A stretch of 64,000 bases of DNA from Buttiauxella brennerae ATCC 51605 (GTDB lineage: Bacteria > Pseudomonadota > Gammaproteobacteria > Enterobacterales > Enterobacteriaceae), in the NCBI RefSeq assembly GCF_001654925.1, contig NZ_LXER01000028.1, positions 44,309-108,308 of the forward strand, given 5' to 3'. The notes under the pieces were generated by a model. It was given only the letters and a program-made list of their open reading frames with translations, was not told the DNA's origin and ran no database searches. The position numbers were made by a program, and so were the translations under genes. Shown piece by piece: positions 1 to 9,361 of this stretch (the stretch's first letter is position 1; every line of letters starts with the position of its first letter).

Positions 1-374
1 CTTTTGATCATATTCACGCCACCATAAGGGTGTAAGGCGCGCTTTAGCGGTTTATCCGTTTGCAAACCGACAATTTTTTCATGCTCTTTGACGATATAAC
101 CCGGTGCATGCGCGGTAATCGTGGTGGCAATATTAGTGTCGAAATCGACTGGCGCGTGGGTGGCATTCTCAATACGAATGCCGTCCATGACCTTTTCCCA
201 CAGTGCCGTCGTCGCCGTAGTTGCTCCCGCTAAAAATGATTCATCACCTTCATATGGGGTGTAGTTTTGTTGGATAAAATCCCGAACATTAATTGTTGCT
301 TTCCATTCTACGCCCGAGAATTGCTGCCAGGCATGGGAATAATTATCGCTGGTAATATCAACATCTACTTTCAT
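1..374 (-). CDS. tdcE: 2-ketobutyrate/pyruvate formate-lyase, N-terminal part (cut by window edge)
   Basis: TdcE is the glycyl-radical enzyme that cleaves 2-ketobutyrate (or pyruvate) with CoA to propionyl-CoA (acetyl-CoA) and formate in the anaerobic threonine pathway. Only about 124 N-terminal residues lie in the window; the gene runs off the left edge, so the catalytic cysteines and glycyl radical site are not visible. The stretch RDFIQQNYTPYEGDESFL followed by IENATHAPVDFDTNIATT and KPLKRALHPYGGVNMI matches the PFL family start. The ATG at 374 has an AAGGAA ribosome binding site. It follows tdcD in the tdc operon, but the 104-base gap holds a palindromic element (404-478). Assignment to tdcE rather than pflB rests on operon position and the N-terminal sequence. 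Confidence 0.93.
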   Translation of the reverse strand, partial: MKVDVDITSDNYSHAWQQFSGVEWKATINVRDFIQQNYTPYEGDESFLAGATTATTALWEKVMDGIRIENATHAPVDFDTNIATTITAHAPGYIVKEHEKIVGLQTDKPLKRALHPYGGVNMIK

Positions 375-403
375 TACTTCATTCCTTTAAAGCATATTAT
401 TTA

Positions 404-478
404 TATACCCTTTGAATTTCGAGTTGCGGGACAAAGGGTGTTAGCCCCTTGCCTTGCAATTTGAAATATGAGGATATA
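404..478. repeat. Short ERIC-like palindromic element between tdcD and tdcE
   Basis: The segment begins TATACCC and ends GGATATA. Its outer ~24 bases on each side (TTCGAGTTGC on the left, GCAATTTGAA on the right) form an imperfect inverted repeat resembling the termini of the ERIC copies elsewhere in this window, but the element is only 75 bases instead of about 126. The centre holds a small AAGGG...CCCTT stem. It fills nearly all the gap between the tdcD stop and tdcE, so it is transcribed within the tdc operon. Its identity as an internally deleted ERIC is inferred. Confidence 0.55.
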
Positions 479-1687
479 TCAGGCGTATTCGGCGAGATGG
501 CATTCTCTACCTAAATGCAAAGCATCAAGTGCAATCATCTTTTCTTCGTTGGTAGGAATAACCGCTAAAATAACGGGAGACTGTTCGCAGGAAATAATTC
601 GCTCACCTGACCGGTTAGGTTGGTTATTCTTATCAATATCCAGTTCAACACCAAATACCTGTAAACGTTCAGAAACCAGACGGCGAATAAGTATTGAATT
701 TTCACCAATACCACCGGTAAAAATAATGCCGTCCAGGCGATTTAATGCAGCTGCGTGCGCGCCAATCGTTCGGGCAATACGATGGACAAATGTTTTTATC
801 GCCCGTTGTGCCCGCTCATCACCGTTGTGCCAGGCATTTTCCAGGGTACGTAAATCTGACGATAAACCCGAAAGCCCCAGCAGCCCTGACTCTTTATTGA
901 CGACCTGCTCAAGGTCATCCATGGATTGTCCGGTCTGCCTTGCAAGCCAGGCCATGGCACCGAAATCCACATCACCGCAGCGCGTGCCCATAATCAGGCC
1001 TTCGAGTGGCGTCATGCCCATTGAAGTATCGACGCTTTCGCCATTTTGCACCGCGCACACCGAAGCACCATTACCTAAGTGAGCAATCACCAACCCCGAA
1101 TCCTCTACGTTCAGGCCTAATAAATCACATGCCTGCTGCGCTACGTAACGATGCGAAGTGCCATGGAACCCATAGCGGCGAACGCCGTACTCTTCAAAGT
1201 AACGATATGGCAGACCGTACAAATAAGCTTCGGGCTTTAGGGTCTGATGGAAGCTGGTATCGAATACCGCGACTTGAGGAACGCCAGGGAAACGAAGCCG
1301 TGCAGATTCCACGCCGTGTAAATTGGCATAATTGTGCAGCGGAGCCAAAGGTGAAACCAGGCGAATTTTTTCTATGACATCATCAGTAATTAATACCGAC
1401 TTGCTAAATAAAGAACCACCGTGAGCAATACGGTGGCCAACAAAGGCCACACTATCAATTAAATTACGCTTTTCAAGCTCAGAGGATATTTCCGCAAGTG
1501 CTTCTTCATAATTCTGGCGAGCCAGAATAACTGGCTCCCCATCATTAACCGTTATAAATGCTTTATCGGTATTAATACCTTCACAAATCCCGGACAAAAG
1601 CACATCACACGTTTCTGCATCTAATACTGAAAATTTTACCGAAGAAGAACCACAGTTAATCGTCAACACTACCGGGTAATCATTCAT
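479..1687 (-). CDS. tdcD: Propionate kinase
   Basis: TdcD transfers phosphate from propionyl phosphate to ADP, the ATP-yielding last step of anaerobic threonine breakdown to propionate in the cytoplasm. The 402-residue length equals the E. coli enzyme. Acetate/propionate kinase (ASKHA) motifs are visible: [11 protein letters not shown] at residues 11-21, GFHGTSH at 173-179, HLGNGAS at 203-209, FTGGIGEN at 323-330 and a C-terminal [10 protein letters not shown] at 380-389. It sits between tdcC (30-base gap upstream) and tdcE in the tdc operon, which favours tdcD over the paralogous ackA. Confidence 0.97.
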   Translation of the reverse strand: MNDYPVVLTINCGSSSVKFSVLDAETCDVLLSGICEGINTDKAFITVNDGEPVILARQNYEEALAEISSELEKRNLIDSVAFVGHRIAHGGSLFSKSVLITDDVIEKIRLVSPLAPLHNYANLHGVESARLRFPGVPQVAVFDTSFHQTLKPEAYLYGLPYRYFEEYGVRRYGFHGTSHRYVAQQACDLLGLNVEDSGLVIAHLGNGASVCAVQNGESVDTSMGMTPLEGLIMGTRCGDVDFGAMAWLARQTGQSMDDLEQVVNKESGLLGLSGLSSDLRTLENAWHNGDERAQRAIKTFVHRIARTIGAHAAALNRLDGIIFTGGIGENSILIRRLVSERLQVFGVELDIDKNNQPNRSGERIISCEQSPVILAVIPTNEEKMIALDALHLGRECHLAEYA

Positions 1688-1717
1688 TTTTAAATCCCAC
1701 TCATCCTGAGTAAGTCA

Positions 1718-3049
1718 TTAGATAAGCTTGTAGACAATATTAAGAATGGTCAGCAAGCCAATTACTGTGACAAAAATGTTTTCGGTTCTGCCTTTATATT
1801 TCGCAAGTGCAGGTGTTTTGCGAATGGCATACATTGGCAGCAAGCAAAGCAGTGAAGCGATAATTGGCGCACCCATGGCTTCAATCAAATCGAGGATGTT
1901 CGGGTTAGCGTAAGCCACCACCCAGGTCGACCCCATGATAAAGACCATGCTGATAAGGTTGAGTTTGCCACCGGAAACTTTGGTTTTATCCCCTTTGTAG
2001 CCGAACTTCAGAACCAGACCGTTGAGCCCTTCGAGAGTGCCAAGATAGTGGCCGAAGAAGGATTTGAAAATGGCGACCAGTGCAATGATCGACGCGCCAT
2101 ATTCCAGTGTCGTGGCAAAGGTCGATTTTGTACCCGCCATCGATGAGAAGTGGTTCGCCAGGTAGGAAAGAACGGGAATGTTCTGCGCTTTAGCTTCGGC
2201 CATATTCTGCGGGGAAAGCGTGAACAGGCAGCTGAAAGCAAAGAACATCACTACGGCAACCATCAGCATGCTGGCACGGGAAATGATTTTCGAACATTTG
2301 TCTTCGGTAAACTGCCTGCCAAAGTCATGCTCGTACTCTTCACGTTTAGAAACAACGAAGGAGGAAACAATTGGCGAGAAGTTAAACGAGAAGACCATAA
2401 TGGAAATACCCAGCCATACCGTCACCAGAATGCCATCACTGCCGGTAAACGAAATGTCGCTGAGGCTCACTTGATCGATAACCGCAGAGTTCCAGTAAGG
2501 GATCAGCGAGACTGAAATCAGCACCAGGCAGGCAATGAACGGGAACACCAGGTAGCTCATGACTTTAACCATCAGATCCTTGCCGAAATAGATGACAAAA
2601 GCCATCAACAGCAACAGGAAGAGCGCAACCACACCACGGTTAAGGGGCATAAGCTGGAGCTGGTTTTCCCAGAATGTCATGAAGGTATTGGTTATCGTGA
2701 CACCGTAAATCCACAGCAGCGGGCAAATCGCGAAAAAGTACAAAAAGGTGATAACCACACCACCCGTTTTACCGAAATGCTCTTCTACCGTTTCCGTGAT
2801 ATTGCCGGAAGGATTACTGCCGGAAAGGCACAGACGCGCCAGTGCACGGTGGCAGTAAAATGCAATCGGGAATGCCAGGAACAGCATTATCACAATCGGA
2901 ATTAAGCCGCCATAACCTGCACGGATGGGGAAGAATAAAACTCCCGCACCGATAGCCGTTCCAAATAAACCGAGAGTCCAGGTGGTGTCAGACTTGCGCC
3001 ATTGCGATTCCGCTTTTTGGCCAATAAGGGTTGCATCAGTATTACTCAT
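1718..3049 (-). CDS. tdcC: Threonine/serine:H+ symporter
   Basis: TdcC imports L-threonine and L-serine with protons across the inner membrane, feeding the dehydratase encoded just upstream. The 443-residue protein belongs to the HAAAP (hydroxy/aromatic amino acid permease) family: a hydrophilic N-terminus (about 22 residues), then the family-typical [16 protein letters not shown] first helix and about eleven hydrophobic segments. Length matches E. coli TdcC (443). It lies 24 bases downstream of tdcB and 30 bases upstream of tdcD, consistent with one transcript. Confidence 0.97.
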   Translation of the reverse strand: MSNTDATLIGQKAESQWRKSDTTWTLGLFGTAIGAGVLFFPIRAGYGGLIPIVIMLFLAFPIAFYCHRALARLCLSGSNPSGNITETVEEHFGKTGGVVITFLYFFAICPLLWIYGVTITNTFMTFWENQLQLMPLNRGVVALFLLLLMAFVIYFGKDLMVKVMSYLVFPFIACLVLISVSLIPYWNSAVIDQVSLSDISFTGSDGILVTVWLGISIMVFSFNFSPIVSSFVVSKREEYEHDFGRQFTEDKCSKIISRASMLMVAVVMFFAFSCLFTLSPQNMAEAKAQNIPVLSYLANHFSSMAGTKSTFATTLEYGASIIALVAIFKSFFGHYLGTLEGLNGLVLKFGYKGDKTKVSGGKLNLISMVFIMGSTWVVAYANPNILDLIEAMGAPIIASLLCLLPMYAIRKTPALAKYKGRTENIFVTVIGLLTILNIVYKLI

Positions 3050-3073
3050 AATAAAGTTCCTCGAGAGATTCTA

Positions 3074-4063
3074 TCAAATATCTGCGGAGCCTGTAATTTG
3101 TGAAACGCGAGACAGGTCAATATTACCGCCGGAGATAATACTAACCGTTTTGCGCCCTTTAATATAATGGTCTAATTTACCGCTCAATAATGCAGCAGTG
3201 GCTAATGCGCCAGCACCCTCTGTGACAACTTTATTACGTTGAATAAGGGCTACCATACTGTTACGAATTTCATCTTCACTGACTAATACAATATCGGTAA
3301 CGAGCTTCTTCACGATTTCGTAGGTTATTCTGCCCGGACGTGAAACATCACAACCATCGGCTAACGTACCTGAAGTACGGTGCGCCAAGAGTTCACCTTT
3401 ATAAAATGATGCGGCCATGCCATGCACGTTTTCTGCCTGCACGCCGATAATATTGATTGTCGGGTTGATTGATTTAATCGCCAGTGCAATACCCGCAATT
3501 AATCCGCCGCCGCCAATTGGCACAATGACATTGTCTACATCATATAAATCTTCCAGAATTTCAAGGCCGATAGTCCCTTGCCCGGCAATCACTTTTTCAT
3601 CGTCATAAGGTGGAATGAAGATGCGCCCTTCCATCTCAACGATTTCACTCACCTTGGCGATGGTATCGTTGAAGTTATCGCCATGCATCACGACCTGTGC
3701 GGAGTAGTCCGTTGTTGCCGCTACTTTAGACTTAGGCGCACCATTAGGCATGACAACCTTGCCATTGATTCCGAGAATGGCGCAGGAGAGCGAAACACCT
3801 TGCGCATGGTTGCCGGCAGAACAAGCCACCACACCTTTGCTTCTTTCTTCTTCTGTTAATGAGCTGAGCTTATTAAAAGCACCGCGTATTTTAAATGAGC
3901 CTGTACGCTGCATATTTTCGAATTTTAAAAATATTTCACCCTTACAGCATTCGCTCAGATAATTAGAACGCGGCATCCCTGTTTTATAGATATATCCCGC
4001 TAATCTTTTTTTAGCATCAAGAACATCAATAATAGTCACAGGTAGTTCATAGTCGATATGCAT
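3074..4063 (-). CDS. tdcB: Catabolic threonine dehydratase (ammonia-lyase)
   Basis: TdcB is the PLP-dependent, AMP-activated catabolic threonine/serine dehydratase that forms 2-ketobutyrate and ammonia. From the chosen start the protein is 329 residues, the family length. The PLP lysine is K58 in TGSFKIRGA, the phosphate-binding loop is GGGGL (184-188) and SGGN lies at 311-314. There is no C-terminal ACT-like regulatory domain, which separates it from biosynthetic IlvA. The ATG at 4063 is preceded by GAGG; an in-frame ATG eight codons earlier would add residues absent from relatives. Second gene of the tdc operon. Confidence 0.97.
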   Translation of the reverse strand: MHIDYELPVTIIDVLDAKKRLAGYIYKTGMPRSNYLSECCKGEIFLKFENMQRTGSFKIRGAFNKLSSLTEEERSKGVVACSAGNHAQGVSLSCAILGINGKVVMPNGAPKSKVAATTDYSAQVVMHGDNFNDTIAKVSEIVEMEGRIFIPPYDDEKVIAGQGTIGLEILEDLYDVDNVIVPIGGGGLIAGIALAIKSINPTINIIGVQAENVHGMAASFYKGELLAHRTSGTLADGCDVSRPGRITYEIVKKLVTDIVLVSEDEIRNSMVALIQRNKVVTEGAGALATAALLSGKLDHYIKGRKTVSIISGGNIDLSRVSQITGSADI

Positions 4064-4160
4064 GTAGACCTCAACATTTAAAAGCAAAAATGATTTATGG
4101 GGTGGCTTTTATTAAGCTACCACTTTGAATGAGTAATATTTTATGAGTTACTTATTTAAG

Positions 4161-5099
4161 TTAAGCAACTTCAGTTAATTTGTCTGATTGAAACTTAATT
4201 CGTAATGAATGTTTTTTGGCCAGTTCAACTAATGTGGCAGCAGATCTATTAATTCGATAATTCTTAGACCAAACGGCAGCATATCGTGCGACAGGTAATT
4301 TATCCTCAACCGGGATTTTAATAAATTGGTTAGACCCAAATGGGGAAATCATATCGCGTGGAATAACTGTCAGAAAACCTGCGTTGAGCACCAGGTTATA
4401 AATGGTTACTACCGAATCTGTTTTTACGATGTTTTCACTTTTGATATTGTTCTTTTGCAGGGTAGTCAGAAGCTCGCTGTAATATCCCATTTCCGTTTGT
4501 GGTAAAACCCATTGCTCATGACTTAATGCGCTGAGCGTGGTCGTCCCTTTAACTACCCGTGTTCGATTGGCAACCAGAACAAACTCTGACTCGAACAGTG
4601 GTTCAATGTGCAAATCCTGTAGCAACATTTCGTCGCTCAATGTGCCAATAGCAAAGTCCAGGCGACCATCGCGGATTGCAGGCAAGAAAGAAGAAAGTTG
4701 GGCTTCGAACATCGAGATCTGAGCCTGCGGGAAAAGCTCTTTAAACTCTTTCATCATACCTGGCAAAAAAGTGAAGCCGATAAGCGAAGGGTAGCCAAAT
4801 GACACATCCACCACGCTATTTCCAACCATGCGATTCATTTCACTACACATATTGCGCAATTCACGTGTGATGGATTCAGCGTGAGTCAGCAATACTTTGC
4901 CTGCTTCAGTTAATTTAACGCCGGTATTTTTTCTGATAATAAGCTCTAAACCAAAATACGATTCCATGTCGCTTATAATTTTACTGACAGCAGGCTGGGT
5001 CAGGCTCAGTTGTTTAGCCGCAGAACCAAATGATCCACTTCTCACCACTTCCTGAAAGACAAGCAGATGTTGTGTTTTTGGTAAGGTATTATTGTCCAT
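4161..5099 (-). CDS. tdcA: LysR-family activator of the tdc operon
   Basis: TdcA activates transcription of the tdc operon, of which it is the first gene. The 312-residue protein has the LysR layout: winged helix-turn-helix at about residues 8-66 (SGSFGSAAKQLSLTQPAVSK is the recognition region) and a substrate-binding-like effector domain from about 90 to 300. The gene lies 97 bases upstream of tdcB on the same strand, downstream of a CRP-type promoter. No ORF recognisable as tdcR, the small accessory regulator gene near E. coli tdcA, was found upstream. Confidence 0.95.
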   Translation of the reverse strand: MDNNTLPKTQHLLVFQEVVRSGSFGSAAKQLSLTQPAVSKIISDMESYFGLELIIRKNTGVKLTEAGKVLLTHAESITRELRNMCSEMNRMVGNSVVDVSFGYPSLIGFTFLPGMMKEFKELFPQAQISMFEAQLSSFLPAIRDGRLDFAIGTLSDEMLLQDLHIEPLFESEFVLVANRTRVVKGTTTLSALSHEQWVLPQTEMGYYSELLTTLQKNNIKSENIVKTDSVVTIYNLVLNAGFLTVIPRDMISPFGSNQFIKIPVEDKLPVARYAAVWSKNYRINRSAATLVELAKKHSLRIKFQSDKLTEVA

Positions 5100-5126
5100 T
5101 CAAATCTGCGCCTATTAACGTCCCAT

Positions 5127-5177
5127 GCAGCAGATCATATCGAATTATGCATCAGTTGTAGTGTGCAGTGACTCACA
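5127..5177 (-). promoter_or_regulatory. Predicted tdc operon promoter with CRP site
   Basis: On the minus strand TGTGA-N6-GCACA (5177 to 5162) matches the CRP consensus at 9 of 10 core positions. A TATGAT hexamer lies at 5139-5134. A start near 5127 would place the CRP site centred near -42, the class II arrangement known for E. coli tdc, which needs CRP. The start site is inferred. Confidence 0.7.
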
Positions 5178-5514
5178 ATTACCAGAGCGCTAATTGGATG
5201 CAAATCACGCAAACGAAATTAACCCTTTAAAATCATAACGTTAAAAATAGGTCATTTGCATTTTACATGACAAAGGTCAACCTTAGCAGGAGTAATAAAA
5301 TAAAGTTATGGTGATAATAAAATCATATCTGTACAAATAACTCTCAATTTTATAGGCACTTATAATAAAACTAAAATAATTTTATAAAATTGCCGAAATA
5401 AATAGCATTCAGAAAATACCCGCATCAGAAAATATTATTTCTGCTATCAGTTTATTTAAAAGCAATATGCTGGATTTTTAAGCCTGGGTTGCAGATAAAA
5501 ATTTATTAAAGATA
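5178..5514. other. AT-rich intergenic stretch upstream of tdcA, no gene seen
   Basis: This gap between the tdc promoter and the fbaA terminator is markedly AT-rich. I found no ORF with a credible ribosome binding site on either strand. In E. coli the DNA upstream of tdcA binds IHF and other regulators, so bent regulatory DNA is plausible here, but no particular site can be assigned. Confidence 0.5.
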
Positions 5515-5539
5515 CAAAAAAGCCCGCACGAAGCGGGCT
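5515..5539 (-). terminator. Intrinsic terminator of fbaA
   Basis: Stem AGCCCGC / GCGGGCT with a five-base loop at 5521-5539. On the minus strand it is followed by a T-run (complement of the A-run at 5516-5521). It lies 26 bases past the fbaA stop. Confidence 0.9.
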
Positions 5540-5564
5540 TGATTCAAGCATTTACTGCTTCAAA

Positions 5565-6644
5565 TTACAGAACGTCTACTGCGTTCAGTTCTTTGAAAGC
5601 CTGCTCCAGACGGGTGATCATTGAAGTCTGTGCAGAACGCAGCCATACGCGTGGATCGTAGTATTTTTTGTTCGGCTGATCTTCGCCTTTAGGGTTGCCC
5701 AACTGGCCCTGCAGGTAAGCTTCGTTAGCTTTGTAGTAGCTCAGGATACCTTCCCAAGTTGCCCACTGAGTATCGGTATCGATGTTCATTTTGATAACAC
5801 CGTAGCTCACGGAATCTTTGATTTCTTGAGCTGTAGAACCGGAACCGCCGTGGAATACGAAGTTCAGAGAGTTGTGTGGCAGGTTGTGTTTCTTAGAAAC
5901 ATAGTCCTGAGAATCACGCAGGATAGTCGGGGTCAGAACCACGTTACCTGGCTTGTAAACACCGTGCACGTTACCGAAAGAAGCAGCGATAGTGAAACGA
6001 GGGCTGATTTTGCTCAGTTCGGTGTAAGCGTAATCAACGTCTTCTGGCTGAGTGTACAGAGCAGATGCGTCCATATGGCTGTTATCTACGCCATCTTCTT
6101 CGCCGCCGGTGCAACCCAGTTCGATTTCCAGAGTCATGCCCATTTTGGACATACGAGCCAGATATTTAGAGCTGATCTCGATGTTTTCTTCCAGAGACTC
6201 TTCAGACAGGTCGATCATGTGAGAAGAGAACAGTGGTTTGCCAGTTGCCGCGAAGTGTTTTTCGCCAGCGTCCAACAGGCCGTCGATCCATGGCAGCAGT
6301 TTCTTAGCGCAGTGGTCGGTGTGCAGGATAACTGGCACGCCGTAATGTTCAGCCATCTGGTGAACGTGATGTGCGCCAGAGATTGCGCCCAGGATTGCTG
6401 CACCCTGAGGAACGTCAGTTTTCACGCCTTTACCCGCGATGAATGCAGCGCCACCGTTAGAGAACTGAACGATAACTGGTGCTTTAACTTTCGCAGCAGT
6501 TTCCAGTACGGCGTTGATAGAGTCGGTGCCTACGCAGTTAACTGCTGGCAGAGCAAAGTTGTTTTCTTTTGCAATCTGGAAAACTTTCTGTACGTCATCA
6601 CCAGTGATTACACCAGGTTTTACGAAATCAAAAATCTTAGACAT
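5565..6644 (-). CDS. fbaA: Class II fructose-bisphosphate aldolase
   Basis: FbaA reversibly splits fructose 1,6-bisphosphate into glyceraldehyde 3-phosphate and dihydroxyacetone phosphate, using Zn2+. The 359-residue protein is almost identical to E. coli FbaA. Visible metal and catalytic elements are HTDHCAKK (D109, H110), the GNVHGVYKPG histidine and FHGGSGS near residue 264. The ATG at 6644 is preceded by AGGA; an upstream in-frame start adds nine residues not found in relatives. It is last in the epd-pgk-fbaA cluster, 116 bases after pgk. Confidence 0.98.
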   Translation of the reverse strand: MSKIFDFVKPGVITGDDVQKVFQIAKENNFALPAVNCVGTDSINAVLETAAKVKAPVIVQFSNGGAAFIAGKGVKTDVPQGAAILGAISGAHHVHQMAEHYGVPVILHTDHCAKKLLPWIDGLLDAGEKHFAATGKPLFSSHMIDLSEESLEENIEISSKYLARMSKMGMTLEIELGCTGGEEDGVDNSHMDASALYTQPEDVDYAYTELSKISPRFTIAASFGNVHGVYKPGNVVLTPTILRDSQDYVSKKHNLPHNSLNFVFHGGSGSTAQEIKDSVSYGVIKMNIDTDTQWATWEGILSYYKANEAYLQGQLGNPKGEDQPNKKYYDPRVWLRSAQTSMITRLEQAFKELNAVDVL

Positions 6645-6724
6645 GGTTGTTTGTCCTGTATCGTCGGCCAATTTGCCCGTTAGGGTAAATAAAGAAATAT
6701 TAACCGCTTACTAAAATCGGCGGC

Positions 6725-6755
6725 AAAAAACAAACGGGCAGGAAACCCTGCCCGT
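6725..6755 (-). terminator. Hairpin between pgk and fbaA (terminator or attenuator)
   Basis: ACGGGCAGG / CCTGCCCGT form a nine-base-pair stem (6734-6755) followed on the minus strand by a T-rich run (complement of 6725-6733). It begins right after the pgk stop. Since fbaA follows on the same strand with its own leader, this probably lowers read-through into fbaA. Confidence 0.75.
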
Positions 6756-6760
6756 CATTA

Positions 6761-7924
6761 TTACTTCTTAGCGCGCTCTTCGAGCATCGCTACTGCTGGC
6801 AGTACTTTGCCTTCCACGAACTCGAGGAATGCGCCGCCACCAGTGGAGATGTAGGAGATCTTGTCAGCAATACCGAACAGGTCGATTGCTGCCAGAGTGT
6901 CACCGCCGCCTGCGATAGAGAATGCTTCGCTGTCTGCAATTGCATTAGCAACGATTTCAGTACCTTTACGGAAGTTCGGGAATTCGAACACGCCAACCGG
7001 GCCGTTCCACAGAATGGTTTTCGCATTCTTCAGGATTTCAGCCAGTTGCTGCGCAGATGCATCACCGATATCCAGGATCTGCTCGTCAGATTTCACGTCG
7101 TTTACAGATTTCAGAGTTGCAGCAGCAGACTCAGAGAACTCAGTAGCAACGCGAACATCCGCAGGAACTGGGATATCACAGATGGTCAGCAGGCGTTTAG
7201 CTTCGTCAACCAGGTCTGCTTCGTACAGGGATTTACCCACGTTGTGGCCTTGAGCAGCAACGAAGGTGTTCGCGATGCCACCGCCAACAATCAGCTGGTC
7301 AGCGATTTTGGACAGGGAATCAAGAACAGTCAGTTTGGTAGAAACTTTAGAACCGCCAACGATGGCAACCATTGGACGAGCAGGTTCTTTCAGTGCTTTA
7401 CCCAGTGCGCTCAGCTCTTCAGCCAGCAGCGGGCCTGCACAAGCGATGTCAGCAAATTTACCAACGCCGTGAGTAGAAGCCTGTGCACGGTGCGCAGTAC
7501 CAAAAGCGTCCATTACGAATACGTCACACAGTGCAGCGTATTTTTTAGACAGTGTTTCGTCGTCTTTCTTTTCGCCTTTGTTAAAGCGAACGTTTTCCAG
7601 AACAACCAGTTCACCCGCAGCAACTTCAACGCCGTCGAGGTAATCTTTAGCCAGGCGAACCGGAGCAGACAATTTGTCTTTCAGGTAGTTAACAACCGGC
7701 AGCAGAGAGAATTCTTCATTGTACTCGCCTTCAGTCGGGCGACCCAGGTGAGAAGTAACCATCACTTTAGCGCCTTGCTTCAGGGCCAGTTCGATAGTTG
7801 GCAAAGATGCACGGATACGTGCGTCAGATGTCACTTTCCCTTCTTTAACTGGTACGTTCAAATCTGCACGGATCAGAACGCGCTTACCAGCTAGATCCAG
7901 ATCGGTCATCTTAATTACAGACAT
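6761..7924 (-). CDS. pgk: Phosphoglycerate kinase
   Basis: Pgk interconverts 1,3-bisphosphoglycerate + ADP and 3-phosphoglycerate + ATP in glycolysis and gluconeogenesis. The protein is 387 residues, the E. coli length. Family motifs include [13 protein letters not shown] (residues ~19-31), the [13 protein letters not shown] substrate loop, [12 protein letters not shown] in the hinge region and the C-terminal nucleotide loop GGGDTLAA. It lies 48 bases downstream of epd and is transcribed toward fbaA, the usual enterobacterial cluster. Confidence 0.98.
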   Translation of the reverse strand: MSVIKMTDLDLAGKRVLIRADLNVPVKEGKVTSDARIRASLPTIELALKQGAKVMVTSHLGRPTEGEYNEEFSLLPVVNYLKDKLSAPVRLAKDYLDGVEVAAGELVVLENVRFNKGEKKDDETLSKKYAALCDVFVMDAFGTAHRAQASTHGVGKFADIACAGPLLAEELSALGKALKEPARPMVAIVGGSKVSTKLTVLDSLSKIADQLIVGGGIANTFVAAQGHNVGKSLYEADLVDEAKRLLTICDIPVPADVRVATEFSESAAATLKSVNDVKSDEQILDIGDASAQQLAEILKNAKTILWNGPVGVFEFPNFRKGTEIVANAIADSEAFSIAGGGDTLAAIDLFGIADKISYISTGGGAFLEFVEGKVLPAVAMLEERAKK

Positions 7925-7972
7925 GGTGAATCCTCTCGTTGATTCTTAAAGTTTTGCGAACGCATATGCGCT

Positions 7973-8992
7973 CTACCTGAAACCACTTGCGGCCATGACT
8001 AACGTCGTGTCGAGCATTCGGTTAGCAAAGCCCCATTCGTTATCACACCAGACTAGAGTTTTAATCAGATGTTGCCCACTGACCCGGGTTTGCGTGCCGT
8101 CAACAATGGCACTGTGCGGATCGTGGTTAAAATCAGTCGAGACCAACGGTAATTCCGTATAGTCAACTATACCATGAAATGAATCCCGTGCTGCTTTTTG
8201 CAGCAACTTGTTGACTTCATTGGCTTTAACTGCATTTTTCACTGTCACGCTCAAATCGATAGCCGTGACGTTGATGGTCGGAACTCGCACCGCGATCGCT
8301 TCAAAACGATCGTTAAATTGCGGGAAAATACGTGCGATACCAGCAGCCAGACGCGTATCTACGGGAATAATGGACTGGCTGGCAGCACGGGTGCGGCGCA
8401 AGTCCGGGTGATAGGCGTCGATAACCTGTTGATCATGCATGGCCGAATGAATGGTGGTCACAGTGCCCCACTCAATACCATATGCATCATCAAGCAATTT
8501 GATAATAGGAATAATGCAGTTTGTGGTGCATGAAGCATTGGAAACAATGCAATGTTCAGCCACCACACTTTCATGATTCACACCGTAAACGACGGTGGCG
8601 TCGAGGTCGTTACCGCCAGGATGAGAGAAGAGAACTTTTTTGGCACCAGCAGTCAGATGCGCTTCACCGTCTGCACGGGAGCCAAACACACCGGTACAAT
8701 CCAGCACTACATCTACGCCCAGTTCACGCCACGGCAAATTCGCAATTTCTGGTTCGTGCAAAATTCGGATGGTGTCGTCACCGACCCATAACTGACTGCG
8801 CTCCTGGCGTACATCCCAGGCAAAGCGGCCATGGCTGGTGTCGTATTTCAACAGATGCGCCATACCCGCAGCATCAGCCAGTTCATTGATTGCTACGACG
8901 GTAATTTCCGCACGGCGACCGGATTCGTACAAAGCACGTACCACGTTGCGCCCAATGCGACCGAAGCCATTAATTGCTATGCGTACGGTCAT
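7973..8992 (-). CDS. epd: Erythrose-4-phosphate dehydrogenase
   Basis: Epd (GapB) is an NAD-dependent dehydrogenase that oxidises D-erythrose 4-phosphate to 4-phosphoerythronate, an early step toward pyridoxal phosphate. The 339-residue protein shows the GAPDH-family Rossmann start [15 protein letters not shown] (residues 7-21) and the catalytic cysteine C155 in [10 protein letters not shown]. Position first in epd-pgk-fbaA and its N-terminal sequence separate it from gapA. An AGGAGAG ribosome binding site precedes the ATG, and a Cra operator lies about 125 bases upstream. Confidence 0.96.
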   Translation of the reverse strand: MTVRIAINGFGRIGRNVVRALYESGRRAEITVVAINELADAAGMAHLLKYDTSHGRFAWDVRQERSQLWVGDDTIRILHEPEIANLPWRELGVDVVLDCTGVFGSRADGEAHLTAGAKKVLFSHPGGNDLDATVVYGVNHESVVAEHCIVSNASCTTNCIIPIIKLLDDAYGIEWGTVTTIHSAMHDQQVIDAYHPDLRRTRAASQSIIPVDTRLAAGIARIFPQFNDRFEAIAVRVPTINVTAIDLSVTVKNAVKANEVNKLLQKAARDSFHGIVDYTELPLVSTDFNHDPHSAIVDGTQTRVSGQHLIKTLVWCDNEWGFANRMLDTTLVMAASGFR

Positions 8993-9113
8993 ATCTCTCC
9001 TGCCAGAATCCCTGAGACTTAGTGGCTGACAGAGTAATCCAGCAATCGTCTGAGGGGAATCCTCGCACTATTGAAACTGCATTTGTTTGCTTAATTGTCG
9101 AACATTTAGTCGA

Positions 9114-9127
9114 CTGAAACGCTTCAG
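9114..9127. promoter_or_regulatory. Cra (FruR) operator upstream of epd
   Basis: CTGAAACGCTTCAG is a full palindrome containing TGAAACGCTTCA, which fits the Cra consensus TGAAWCGNTTCA. It lies 122-135 bases upstream of the epd start. Cra control of the gapB-pgk promoter region is established in E. coli. The exact promoter hexamers could not be assigned. Confidence 0.8.
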
Positions 9128-9318
9128 CTATGGTAAGCGAAACGGGGAATAAATGGAACGTTACCCCAGGACAGGCAACTAATCTTCTGACGCAGGTCAC
9201 ATTTTCGATGGAATAACTGCAACGAATTATGGGCTAAGAACGAATAGTAGCCAGCGTAAACACGCGACTACCCAGAATTACAGGCTCCGTAGTAAAACTG
9301 GATTTCAACGATGAAGAG

Positions 9319-9344
9319 TAAACGCTGCCAGCTGGCAGCGTTTA
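9319..9344. terminator. Perfect 26-base palindrome downstream of the TonB receptor gene
   Basis: TAAACGCTGCCAG is followed directly by its exact reverse complement. It starts 17 bases past the receptor stop codon on the minus strand. It would form a strong hairpin but lacks a long T-run, so it may be a weak terminator or 3'-end stabiliser. A DNA operator role is also possible. Confidence 0.45.
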
Positions 9345-9361
9345 TCCTGACAGGCTTTCAA

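Noticed and set aside
5178..5514. Possible tdcR upstream of tdcA
   Set aside because: Looked for a small regulator gene as near E. coli tdcA, but only very short frames with poor initiation signals are present.
5826..6683. 285-codon open frame on the plus strand opposite fbaA
   Set aside because: It is the complement of a highly conserved gene; the translation is rich in H, F, V and R with no family resemblance and no ribosome binding site.
8970..9200. 76-codon minus-strand frame upstream of epd
   Set aside because: It runs through the Cra operator and the epd start; it has no support other than being open.
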